Shown: piece after piece, positions 15,459 to 22,123 of the stretch
How positions within the stretch are numbered: the first letter of the stretch is position 1
Layout: every line of letters begins with the position of its first letter
Source of the DNA: Micavibrio_C sp046294845
GTDB taxonomy: Bacteria; Pseudomonadota; Alphaproteobacteria; Micavibrionales; Micavibrionaceae
Assembly (NCBI GenBank): GCA_046294845.1
Contig: JBKBNU010000004.1
Span: 1 to 22,970 of the forward strand
Length of the DNA stretch: 22,970 nucleotides
Direction of reading: 5' to 3'
Translations under genes and position numbers: made by a program
The notes under the pieces: generated by a model
What the model saw: only the letters and a program-made list of their open reading frames with translations
Database searches by the model: none
Told to the model about the DNA's origin: nothing

Positions 15459-16889
15459 TTAAAACGACAAGTTCTCTTCCCCTTCCCTGCGTTTCAGGAT
15501 CGCGAATATCGAGTTATGCAAGTGCAATTCTCCCTTTTTGGCGCGGCCAATCATGGCGTTGAAGTAAGCGCCTGGCTTCAAGACGCGGTTTTCTTCGCGC
15601 TGCGCGGCCTGATCGGTCAGCAGCAGGCAGATCGCAGCGCCAGAGCGCCCCAAGGTCACGCAAGCATTAGCCCAGGATGTCTGGCTGATTTTAAGTTCGG
15701 TTTTGAGGGCATAGGCCGCTTCCACAAAATCGTTCCAGTTCATCGGCCGCGGTTCGAGCGGCATATGGGCTTTAAAGCGCTCAGAGGCCCCGTTTAAGGC
15801 TTGTTTTAAGGTGATGTGCTGTAATCCTGTCGCTAAAATCGGGTTTAAAGCTTCAGGTTTTTCTAAAATCTCTGGCTTGGATGATGCTGAATCCCCCCTT
15901 TGCCCTGAATCTTGATCCCTTGGGAGCGGAATTTCGTTACCGCTTTCCCGAAAGCCTCTGACGATCCGTCTACTGTGATTTAATTTATTAAATTGTTTTT
16001 GGGTTGTATCTATGTAGTAAGCGCCCTTTTGTTCGCCCTCGCACGTATCTTTATCTGATAATTGATCAGAGTTGAGAGGTTCCGGTGTGTTAATAACATC
16101 AGCCCCCCTGCCCTTGATCTGCTCTTCCAGACCCTCCAGCAAGTGCTGGTGCAATGCCTTGTGCTCTATCAGCAAGCTTTCAAGGCACTCCAGATCCATA
16201 TGAGTTCTGATCTGTACGGCAAGATCGTTATAGGTGCTCTCACAGGCGGCGGCCTCCTCTTCACCAGCTATGGCCACAAGCTCGGCTACAGCGCCCCTGA
16301 TCTGCCTCCTGTACCATGAAATCTGCCGTTTGGTTTCCATCCAGGCCGCGTCATAGCGGCGCTTTTGTTCCAGATGGATGGCGAGCGTGCCTTTGAGGTA
16401 AGCCAGAGGTGTCAAATCCACGCCGTAGGCGTAAAGGATCGCTCCCGTCTCCGGGCAACGCTGGCCATACCGCCGGTGATTGCCGCTATCGTTCCAGCTG
16501 ATCGCCCCCACTTCAAAGAGGGCGTTTTCAAGTTTCTGGATCTGGCGTTCGGAGACGCCCAGATCCAGGGCTGTTCTTGAGAGCGACTGGTAGACGATCG
16601 GCTGCGCCCCCTGCTCCCAGTCAATCTCGCGGGTGAAGCTCATATAGTAATCCAGCAGTTCAATCATCCGGGCCGAGAAGCCAAAGCTCTTGCCCGTGCG
16701 CTTGACCAGCAGCAGCAGGTCATAGCGGTTGACGTCCTCTTCCAGACCGGCGAAGTCCTCGGCCATGGAAAGGCAGCGGCGCAGCTTCGGGGATGATACC
16801 CGACCTCCGCCTGCAGGGGCGAAGCCCCCTACCCTGCCCGCGCGGGTGATCTGAGGGGTCGCTGGTTTTACGGCACTGATCTGTTGCAT
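15459..16889 (-). CDS. repC: RepC-type replication initiator
   Basis: This 476-residue protein resembles RepC, the initiator of RepABC and related alphaproteobacterial plasmids. The N-terminal region (about 40-190) has the conserved winged-helix layout: YDLLLLVKRTGKSFGFSARMIELLDYYMSF, then TALDLGVSERQIQKLENALFEVGAISW and RRYGQRCPETGAILYAYGVDLTPL. A variable linker follows (about 270-340), then a C-terminal helical domain including AANACVTLGRSGAAICLLL-like sequence (about 410-430). repA and repB partition genes are absent, so this is a stand-alone repC replicon. ATG at 16889 has no Shine-Dalgarno, as expected for an RNA-controlled initiator. In RepABC plasmids the origin lies within repC; that may hold here. 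Confidence 0.82.
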   Translation of the reverse strand: MQQISAVKPATPQITRAGRVGGFAPAGGGRVSSPKLRRCLSMAEDFAGLEEDVNRYDLLLLVKRTGKSFGFSARMIELLDYYMSFTREIDWEQGAQPIVYQSLSRTALDLGVSERQIQKLENALFEVGAISWNDSGNHRRYGQRCPETGAILYAYGVDLTPLAYLKGTLAIHLEQKRRYDAAWMETKRQISWYRRQIRGAVAELVAIAGEEEAAACESTYNDLAVQIRTHMDLECLESLLIEHKALHQHLLEGLEEQIKGRGADVINTPEPLNSDQLSDKDTCEGEQKGAYYIDTTQKQFNKLNHSRRIVRGFRESGNEIPLPRDQDSGQRGDSASSKPEILEKPEALNPILATGLQHITLKQALNGASERFKAHMPLEPRPMNWNDFVEAAYALKTELKISQTSWANACVTLGRSGAAICLLLTDQAAQREENRVLKPGAYFNAMIGRAKKGELHLHNSIFAILKRREGEENLSF

Positions 16890-16975
16890 TTTGTTATATT
16901 CAGCGCTGCCAATTTTATGGGAACCGCCTAAAAATCAGGATGCAAAAATACGCTGCAAAAAGTCATGTTACAGAC

Positions 16976-17004
16976 TTGCATCCTTCATTCCGGCGCGATA
17001 AAAT
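16976..17004 (+). promoter_or_regulatory. Promoter of the predicted antisense RNA
   Basis: TTGCAT (16976-16981) and TAAAAT (16999-17004) are spaced by exactly 17 bp on the plus strand, opposite to repC. Transcription should start near 17011 and run into the terminator at 17046-17069. Confidence 0.6.
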
Positions 17005-17010
17005 TTCTGA

Positions 17011-17069
17011 AGATTGATCAGAAAGCTTTATCGCTTCTTTTAAAGACCGCCGCGCCAACGGCGGTTTTT
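17011..17069 (+). ncRNA. Predicted antisense (counter-transcribed) RNA controlling repC
   Basis: A good promoter (16976-17004) and a strong rho-independent terminator define a transcript of about 59 nt, antisense to the repC leader and ending upstream of repC. That is the size, orientation and place of the ctRNA in RepABC plasmids. The region also carries a large imperfect stem: GCGATAAA (16995-17002) pairs with TTTATCGC (17027-17034), and TTTCTGA (17004-17010) pairs with TCAGAAA (17018-17024) around a 7-nt loop. This structure would form fully in the repC mRNA. The ctRNA is expected to bind that leader and reduce RepC synthesis. No coding frame is present. Confidence 0.6.
17046..17069 (+). 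terminator. Rho-independent terminator of the antisense RNA
   Basis: ACCGCCG (17046-17052), loop CGCCAA, CGGCGGT (17059-17065) and a T run to 17069 form a textbook plus-strand terminator. On the minus strand there is no T run, so repC transcripts should pass through. Confidence 0.8.
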
Positions 17070-17135
17070 ACATTTCAGGCTTCCTTAAAAACAGGCGGGC
17101 GGCTGCTCCTTGAATAGGCGTGAAGAGAGTAGGGT

Positions 17136-17197
17136 GATTCCCAAAGAATGAGGGAATCGGATGATTTGACTCTAACAAAATAGCGTTACTGTTACAA
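17136..17197 (-). promoter_or_regulatory. Predicted repC promoter with leader hairpin
   Basis: On the minus strand TTGTAA (complement of 17192-17197) and TAGAGT (complement of 17169-17174) are spaced by 17 bp. The -35 lies within the TGTTACA/TGTAACA palindrome at 17190-17207, so the binding protein would repress it. Just downstream, GATTCCC and GGGAATC (17136-17158) form a hairpin near the 5' end of the transcript. Confidence 0.4.
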
Positions 17198-17417
17198 CGA
17201 TGTAACAGCCGTTCTTAATGTTACATCATGTAACAATTATAATTAATTGATATTAAACAAATGTTACAAATTTATTATAGCTGTTACATGACAAAATTTT
17301 ACAGCTTGTTACATGGAAAACTTCTTGATGTAACAATGCGTCTGTAAAATGTGACACCCTTGTTGTAAGTGTAACTGTCATAGTTGCGGACAGTTACAGC
17401 GTGTAATATTTAGCCGA

Positions 17418-17446
17418 TTGATAGCTGATTCTGTGTCATGTAACAT
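17418..17446 (+). promoter_or_regulatory. Promoter of the HTH/coiled-coil regulator
   Basis: TTGATA (17418-17423) and TAACAT (17441-17446) are spaced by 17 bp. The -10 overlaps the TGTAACA site at 17439-17445, which fits autorepression. Confidence 0.55.
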
Positions 17447-17484
17447 GGTTGTCAGATATTACATTCTGTTACTGGGAACTTGTC

Positions 17485-18084
17485 ATGAAATACACTGTTA
17501 ACCAAGCCGCCAAGATCGTAGGCGCCACACGCCAGACCATATACCGCCATATCGAAAGCAAACCTATATCAGTTGAAAAAGATGAGAACGGCAACCAGCT
17601 GATTGACGCATCCGAGCTTATTCGAGTTTATGGCAATAAGATCAATTTTGATGCTGCGACTAATGACGACAGTGATGCAACACCTGAGAAGCAACAGAAT
17701 GTGACAATCGGTGACAGCAGGGGAGGCGAGGGGTCTATCGAGGACAAGATCCAACTGGTTCGCCTAGAATCAGAAATCAGCAAACTCAGTGAAATGATCC
17801 GACGCACCGAGGAAGAAAACGACTATATTAAAACTCTTCTAGAGGAGGAAAAGGCCGAACGGCGCAAGGCCACCAACTTGCTCGAAGATATGCGAGAAAA
17901 AGAGGGTAGAGTAGAGACATGGGAAAAAACCCTCAAAGCTCTCGAAGCCCGTATCGCCAATCAGGAACAATCCGCCAAAACCGAGAAAGAAGAGCGCCAG
18001 AAAATCCTGCGCCAGAACCACGCCCTCAAAAAAGCTCTCGAGACTGAAAAATCCAAAACTCTGTGGCAACGGTTGTTTGGTTAG
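17485..18084 (+). CDS. HTH/coiled-coil DNA-binding protein (KfrA-like layout)
   Basis: This protein has a MerR/excisionase-like helix-turn-helix at its N-terminus (YTVNQAAKIVGATRQTIYRH, residues 3-22). A polar linker follows, then a long coiled coil from about residue 85 to 195 (for example IQLVRLESEISKLSEMIRR and EKTLKALEARIANQEQSAK), and a short WQRLFG tail. A DNA-binding head with a long coiled coil is the layout of KfrA-type plasmid regulators that affect partition, but I cannot show homology. The frame opens at a TTG at 17449, but that lies before the predicted transcript start. ATG at 17485 gives the clean HTH N-terminus. The cluster of TGTTACA sites upstream is its probable target. Confidence 0.7.
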   Translation: MKYTVNQAAKIVGATRQTIYRHIESKPISVEKDENGNQLIDASELIRVYGNKINFDAATNDDSDATPEKQQNVTIGDSRGGEGSIEDKIQLVRLESEISKLSEMIRRTEEENDYIKTLLEEEKAERRKATNLLEDMREKEGRVETWEKTLKALEARIANQEQSAKTEKEERQKILRQNHALKKALETEKSKTLWQRLFG

Positions 18085-18096
18085 GGCAGGGGGGCC

Positions 18097-18420
18097 CATG
18101 ACCCCCTTATATTATTTTCATAATTTAAATAACAGGTCTTATGTCTGAGGGCCCGGTTTATAAAAAAGGGACAACCTCTGCGATTAATCAGATTGAATAA
18201 CACACTCTGATATGGTTTAATGCCTGACGCTGTTTCAAAAGGGGAGATGCGTTATGAGTCACGATAATAGTGCTCTCTGGCTGCTGGCCGCCCTTCTTTT
18301 GTTACTCACGGCAGGCCCTTTCCTTTACCAGCAATATTCACCCGCTCAGAAGATATCCATGCTCTCTTTAGGGGTTTCAGGGAGCATTGAAAACGGCCAG
18401 ATCGTCAGCGGCAATATTCC
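18097..18420 (+). repeat. rhs 5' module, copy 1 (diverged direct repeat of 20859-21192)
   Basis: From catgaccccc to gcaatat this stretch matches 20859-21192 with scattered substitutions and two small length differences (1 and 9 bases). The repeat contains an upstream small ORF, the leader of rhs and the first 50 or so codons of rhs. The amount of divergence suggests an old duplication or a second rhs locus, not an assembly artefact. Confidence 0.9.
18141..18200 (+). CDS. Conserved 19-residue upstream ORF, copy 1
   Basis: This ORF encodes MSEGPVYKKGTTSAINQIE and ends 53 nt before the truncated rhs start. The copy before the second rhs (20904-20963) differs by one residue. Here the ribosome site is weaker (CAGGT). 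Its role is unknown: leader peptide, translational coupler or conserved leader RNA. Confidence 0.4.
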   Translation: MSEGPVYKKGTTSAINQIE

Positions 18421-18448
18421 TACGGAACAATTTCAATTCAGGAGATAA
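18254..18448 (+). pseudogene. Rhs N-terminal remnant (internally deleted)
   Basis: This is a 64-codon fragment. The first 56 residues match the start of the Rhs protein at 21017: a short cytoplasmic head, a transmembrane segment (LWLLAALLLLLTAGPFLY) and SMLSLGVSGSIENGQIVSGNIP. The last eight residues, TEQFQFRR, are unrelated. They lead directly into the ribosome site of an immunity-like gene 2 nt after the stop. The simplest reading is a deletion that removed the whole Rhs body and toxin, fusing the leader to the last codons of the toxin. Three residues are missing near the N-terminus compared with the second copy. It may still be made as a small membrane peptide. Confidence 0.7.
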
Positions 18449-18450
18449 TT

Positions 18451-18825
18451 ATGTCTGTGAACATGGATCTCTGGTTTTTAAATGTATGGAATAGTGTCGA
18501 TGAAATAGCCGATGAAGGCTTTCAAAGGCAGGCTTGGTTTGGTATCGGTGATTTAATTGGAAGTCCTAGCGAGGCATTCAATCGATTTTTCAGTGATGCG
18601 GCAATGGAAGATTTTATTCAAAGGAAGGATACCGGCCTTAATACGCAACAGCTTGAGTCGTTAATAAATTTAACCAAAATAATGAAAGAGCTCTCAAATA
18701 AAACGCCAGTTAATATAGATACTGAAATAGGTGGGGCTTTTGTGGATGATCCTAGATGGGTAGAAGTGAGAGAAGAAGCTAAAAAATGCTTAAAAAATTT
18801 TGGGGCTGGCCTAGATAGCAGATAA
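18451..18825 (+). CDS. Immunity-protein-like gene, 3' end altered by IS1595-family insertion
   Basis: This acidic 124-residue protein of unknown family has a strong AGGAGA ribosome site. Place, size and acidity fit an Rhs immunity protein, and it sits just behind an Rhs remnant. Its last seven residues (GAGLDSR) are read from the inverted repeat of the IS1595-family element. Joining the sequence across the element (one copy of the AAAATTTT duplication) would give ...CLKNFTTS and a stop, 120 residues. The insertion therefore replaced only the last three residues, and the protein may still work. The toxin it neutralised is not in the window. Function is inferred from position only. Confidence 0.55.
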   Translation: MSVNMDLWFLNVWNSVDEIADEGFQRQAWFGIGDLIGSPSEAFNRFFSDAAMEDFIQRKDTGLNTQQLESLINLTKIMKELSNKTPVNIDTEIGGAFVDDPRWVEVREEAKKCLKNFGAGLDSR

Positions 18826-19529
18826 AAGCTATTGAGGTCAGATGGTTAAGTTAAGGCGCAAAAGTAGGCTTCCGCGAAGTATTCAGGAAGAATTGATCCG
18901 TCAGTTTGTGGCAGGCACAACGGCCCGTGCGACGGCCGATCTGGTGGGCGTCAACCGTCACACGGCTACGCTCTATTTTCGCAAGCTTCGGGAATTGATT
19001 GCTCGGCGGGTGGCTGCGGATTCACCGTTTCTATCCGGCGAGATCGAACTGGATGAAAGTTACTTCGGCGGGCATCGCAAAGGTAAACGAGGGCGTGGTG
19101 CTGCCGGTAAGGTTATCGTTTTTGGCCTGCTCAAGCGCGGTGGCAAGGTGCATACTTTGATCGTTCCGGATACGAAAACATCAACGCTGGAGCCGATTAT
19201 CCGCCAGTCCGTAAAACCAGACAGCATCGTTTATACTGATGGCTATAATAGTTACGACGTTCTGGATGTGTCAGAGTTTCATCATCATCGGATCAATCAT
19301 TCGGAACGCTTCGTCGAAGGCAAGACGAACCATATCAACGGTATCGAAAATTTCTGGAACCAGGCTAAACGCCATTTGCGCCGCTTCAACGGCATTCCCA
19401 AAGACCAGTTCCCCCTGTTTCTGAAAGAATGTGAATGGCGTTTCAATTACCGCCCGACACAAAATCTCTACAAAGTTCTCCTGAAATGGGCTAAACAGGA
19501 TTTACTGTAATATTATCTAGGCCAGCCCC
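18802..19529 (+). mobile_element. Complete IS1595-family insertion sequence (728 bp)
   Basis: Perfect 16-bp inverted repeats GGGGCTGGCCTAGATA bound the element (18802-18817 and the complement of 19514-19529). It is flanked by AAAATTTT on both sides (18794-18801 and 19530-19537), matching the 8-bp duplication typical of the family. Because AAAATTTT is itself palindromic, it could also be an extension of the inverted repeats. One transposase gene fills the element. Confidence 0.88.
18842..19510 (+). CDS. IS1595-family (ISXO2-like) transposase
   Basis: This 222-residue transposase has an N-terminal HTH (about 14-55, ATADLVGVNRHTATLYFRKL) and the ISXO2-like catalytic core. The core includes ELDESYFGG (D71), SIVYTDGYNSYD (D133) and HINGIENFWNQAKRHLRRFNG with H164 and E169. 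The usual N-terminal zinc-ribbon found in some family members is absent. GAGG lies four bases before the ATG. The frame is intact and the inverted repeats are perfect, so the element looks recently active. Confidence 0.92.
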   Translation: MVKLRRKSRLPRSIQEELIRQFVAGTTARATADLVGVNRHTATLYFRKLRELIARRVAADSPFLSGEIELDESYFGGHRKGKRGRGAAGKVIVFGLLKRGGKVHTLIVPDTKTSTLEPIIRQSVKPDSIVYTDGYNSYDVLDVSEFHHHRINHSERFVEGKTNHINGIENFWNQAKRHLRRFNGIPKDQFPLFLKECEWRFNYRPTQNLYKVLLKWAKQDLL

Positions 19530-19649
19530 AAAATTTTACCACTTCCTAAAATACCATATTATGACTAAACCGTTGTACCATTGTATGTCGTCAGAACAAG
19601 TTGGACAGCTAGTGCCCCTGACAAGCCCGTTTTCCCAAGTCATATATCA

Positions 19650-19677
19650 TTGCAATTTGCACATTTCATGTTAAATT
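19650..19677 (+). promoter_or_regulatory. Possible promoter of the AAA/DUF4143 gene
   Basis: TTGCAA (19650-19655) and TAAATT (19672-19677) are spaced by 16 bp. The expected transcript start is at the ATG (19685), and no Shine-Dalgarno is present, so the mRNA may be leaderless. Confidence 0.35.
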
Positions 19678-19684
19678 AACATGG

Positions 19685-20863
19685 ATGATAAGCAGGCAAA
19701 TCAAGCAAAAAGTAGAAAGAAGGCTGGAATCCGTTCCTGCTGTTGCCCTTATGGGGCCGCGTCAGGTCGGAAAAACCACGCTTGCTTTGGAAATTGCTGA
19801 AAAGCGACCCTCCGTCTATCTCGATCTTGAGAGCAGGCTCGATCTGCAAAAAATCAGCAATATCGAGGATTTCCATGCCGCCAACAGGGACAAGCTGATT
19901 ATCCTCGATGAGGTTCAAAGGGCCCCGGAAATTTTTGCGCCTATTCGCGGGATCATCGATAAGGAGAGAAGGGCAGGGAACAAGGCCGGGCACTTCCTGT
20001 TCCTAGGTTCAGCATCGATCGACCTTCTCAAGCAATCCAGTGAAACTCTCGCCGGAAGAATTTCATACATCGAACTTCATCCTGTTAATGCACGGGAATA
20101 TCCTGAGAAGAAAAACAACCTTAACAAGCTGTGGGTGAGGGGCGGATTTCCGGATAGTCTCTTAAGTAAAGATGATGAGACCAGTCTTGCCTGGCGGCAT
20201 GATTTTATAAAAACCTACCTTGAGCGGGATATTCCGCAGCTGGGCCCCAGAGTTCCCGCAACAACCCTTGAGCGTTTCTGGATGATGCTCGCCCACGGTC
20301 AAGGAACCGCGATCAATGCTTCGAAATTAGCGTCAAATCTAGAAGTTTCTCATACAACCATATCGCGGTATATTGATCTTCTGACAGACCTTCTTCTGGT
20401 TCGTAAAATCCCGCCTTATTCGACAAATATCAAGAAAAGACTTGTCAAATCTCCCCTCATTTATGTCCGTGATAGCGGCATAACCCACGCGCTTCTTGAT
20501 ATAAAGAATATCAACGATCTGCTGGGACATCCGGTTCTGGGGAAAAGCTGGGAAGGCTTTGTCATTGAGAATGTAGCGTCTGTTCTTCCACCAAATGCCA
20601 ATCTCTTTTATTACAGAACCTCTGGCGGCGCCGAGATCGACCTGATTATTGAATTCTCGGTCAAGGAAAAATGGGCCATAGAAATCAAGCGGGGACCCAA
20701 CCTCAGTATTCAAAGAGGATTTTTTGAAGCCTGTGAAGATATTAAGCCCACCAAGAAGTTTGTTGTCTATTCAGGATCGGATGACTTTCCTTTGGAAAAT
20801 GGAGTATTGGCGATCTCTCTTCCTTCGCTTATGAAACAGATTGAGGAAAAAGGAGAGTCATGA
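19685..20863 (+). CDS. AAA ATPase with DUF4143 domain
   Basis: This 392-residue protein has Walker A GPRQVGKTT (24-32), Walker B LIILDEV (71-77) and a sensor-like FLFLGSAS. A winged-helix-like middle part follows (LASNLEVSHTTISRYIDLLTDLLLVRKIPPY), and then a C-terminal DUF4143 region with the nuclease-like motif GGAEIDLIIEF...WAIEIKRG. This AAA_14/DUF4143 family is widespread in bacteria and its function is not firmly known; the C-terminal D-x-E-x-K-like pattern recalls restriction-endonuclease folds. Its stop lies within the start of the second rhs 5' module, so the repeat begins exactly where this gene ends. It was probably inserted between two rhs modules as cargo. Confidence 0.82.
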   Translation: MISRQIKQKVERRLESVPAVALMGPRQVGKTTLALEIAEKRPSVYLDLESRLDLQKISNIEDFHAANRDKLIILDEVQRAPEIFAPIRGIIDKERRAGNKAGHFLFLGSASIDLLKQSSETLAGRISYIELHPVNAREYPEKKNNLNKLWVRGGFPDSLLSKDDETSLAWRHDFIKTYLERDIPQLGPRVPATTLERFWMMLAHGQGTAINASKLASNLEVSHTTISRYIDLLTDLLLVRKIPPYSTNIKKRLVKSPLIYVRDSGITHALLDIKNINDLLGHPVLGKSWEGFVIENVASVLPPNANLFYYRTSGGAEIDLIIEFSVKEKWAIEIKRGPNLSIQRGFFEACEDIKPTKKFVVYSGSDDFPLENGVLAISLPSLMKQIEEKGES

Positions 20864-21192
20864 CCCCCTTATATTATTTTCATAATTTAAATAGGGGGTT
20901 CATATGTCTGAGGACCCGGTTTATAAAAAAGGGACAACCTCTGCGATTAATCAGATTGAATAACACACTCTGATATGGTGTGATGCCTGACGCTGTTTCA
21001 AAAGGGGAGATGCGTCATGAGTGACAATAAGAAGAAAAAACGCGCTCTCTGGTTGCTGGCCGCCCTGCTTTTGTTACTCACGGCAGGCTCTTTCCTTTAC
21101 CAGCAATATTCACCCGCTCAGAAGATATCCATGCTCTCTTTAGGGGTTTCAGGGAGCATTGAAAACGGCCAGATCGTCAGCGGCAATATCCC
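20859..21192 (+). repeat. rhs 5' module, copy 2
   Basis: This is the counterpart of 18097-18420. It holds the AT-rich TATATTATTTTCATAATTTA segment, the 19-residue ORF, the rhs ribosome site (GGGGAG) and the first codons of rhs. Similarity stops after gcaatat, where this copy continues into the real Rhs body. Confidence 0.9.
20904..20963 (+). CDS. Conserved 19-residue upstream ORF, copy 2
   Basis: This ORF encodes MSEDPVYKKGTTSAINQIE with a strong GGGGG ribosome site five bases upstream. It ends 53 nt before the rhs start. Only one residue differs from copy 1 while the flanking DNA differs more, which hints that the peptide is kept. Its role is unknown. Confidence 0.45.
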   Translation: MSEDPVYKKGTTSAINQIE

Positions 21193-22123
21193 CAATAACA
21201 CAACAATCGACAGCTATACGTTCACTGTCGATGCTGGTGATGTCATCGCAGTCAGTGTCAGCGAAATCGGCACCGATACTGACTTCAAACCCAAAGTGCA
21301 GCTTAAAAAACCTAACGGCACCAGCGGGGGCGCAGGGCAGGGGAACTTCTACGCCCGCTGGGTCACATCCGGTGCCGTTGCCGGGACATGGACGGTCGAA
21401 GTCACCCGTTATGATAATAAAACCACCGGCGGTGATTATGAACTGATTATGGTCAAAGTGCCGGGCGCCCTGTCCATATCCGGCGGTAACTCCGGCGGCG
21501 TCATGTATCCCGGCCAAACCTATTCCGGCACCATCGTGCGCGGTGATGTTGATATCTGGACGTTCGTGGGCGGCTCGACCAGCCCGGTGGCGATCACCGG
21601 CACCATTACCGGGGGATCAGGCTTCCGGTCGTATTTTCAGGCCTATGATGCCAACGGCACGTCCAAGGGCGCTATTTACCCGACAACGACAGCGACGCTC
21701 AATGTGGGCAGCATTGTCAATGGCGACACCTATACGGTTTTAGTCTACAAGGGTGAGCAGAACGATGTGACCGGCACCTATACGATCTCGGCCACATCCT
21801 CGGCGCCGCCCACGGTCGCCAAGGCTGACGGCGCCAATTGCTTTAACTGTTGCGTCGGCGGCGTGGCGGTCGGCGATCCGATCAACGTCGCCACGGGCAA
21901 TCTGTACGAAGAAGTCACCGATTACGCGACAGCGGGCACCAATCCGCTCTCGCTGACGCGCTATTACAACAGCCAGAGCTACACGCGCAATCTGTATCCG
22001 GCGATGCTGGGGGTCAACTGGCGCTCGAACTATGACCGATATTTGCGGAAATTGCATCCCTGGCTAGCCAGCGATGCAATTTCCGCAAATTCGGCGGGGA
22101 TTTTGTTGTCGATCGCGAAATGA
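21017..22123 (+). pseudogene. Truncated Rhs-family protein (N-terminal anchor, PPC-like and DUF6531 regions)
   Basis: The 368-residue reading frame starts with a lysine-rich head and a membrane anchor (about 11-27). Two beta-rich domains follow (about 45-148 and 155-262; IDSYTFTVDAGDVIAVSV and VDIWTFVGG), resembling bacterial pre-peptidase C-terminal (PPC) domains. A DUF6531-type Rhs entry segment comes next (GDPINVATGNLYEEVTDYATAGTNPLSLTRYYNS, about 286-319). Rhs sequence is recognisable up to NWRSNYDRYLR (about 344). The last 24 residues are read from the IS3 element. The YD-repeat shell and C-terminal toxin are absent and do not reappear elsewhere in the window. Rhs proteins are large surface-delivered toxins; this one cannot make a toxin. 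Confidence 0.85.

Larger units (their letters stand above)
16966..17445. repeat. Ten TGTTACA/TGTAACA sites around the replication control region
   Basis: Exact copies of the heptamer or its complement occur at 16966, 17190, 17201, 17219, 17229, 17262, 17282, 17307, 17329 and 17439. Two pairs form perfect palindromes: TGTTACAacgaTGTAACA (17190-17207) and TGTTACAtcaTGTAACA (17219-17235). The sites overlap the predicted promoters of repC and of the HTH/coiled-coil gene. They are most likely operators for that HTH protein, and could also serve as a partition site or iterons. Confidence 0.8.

Noticed and set aside
16966..17445. CRISPR array
   Set aside because: The repeats are 7-mers in both orientations with irregular spacing and no cas genes are present; they are protein-binding sites.
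17449..17484. TTG start for the HTH/coiled-coil protein
   Set aside because: It lies upstream of the predicted transcript start and adds residues before a clean HTH N-terminus at ATG 17485.
18085..18112. Terminator after the HTH gene (GGGGG/CCCCC stem)
   Set aside because: A stem is possible at 18090-18106, but no proper T run follows and it arises at the rhs-module junction; too weak to call.
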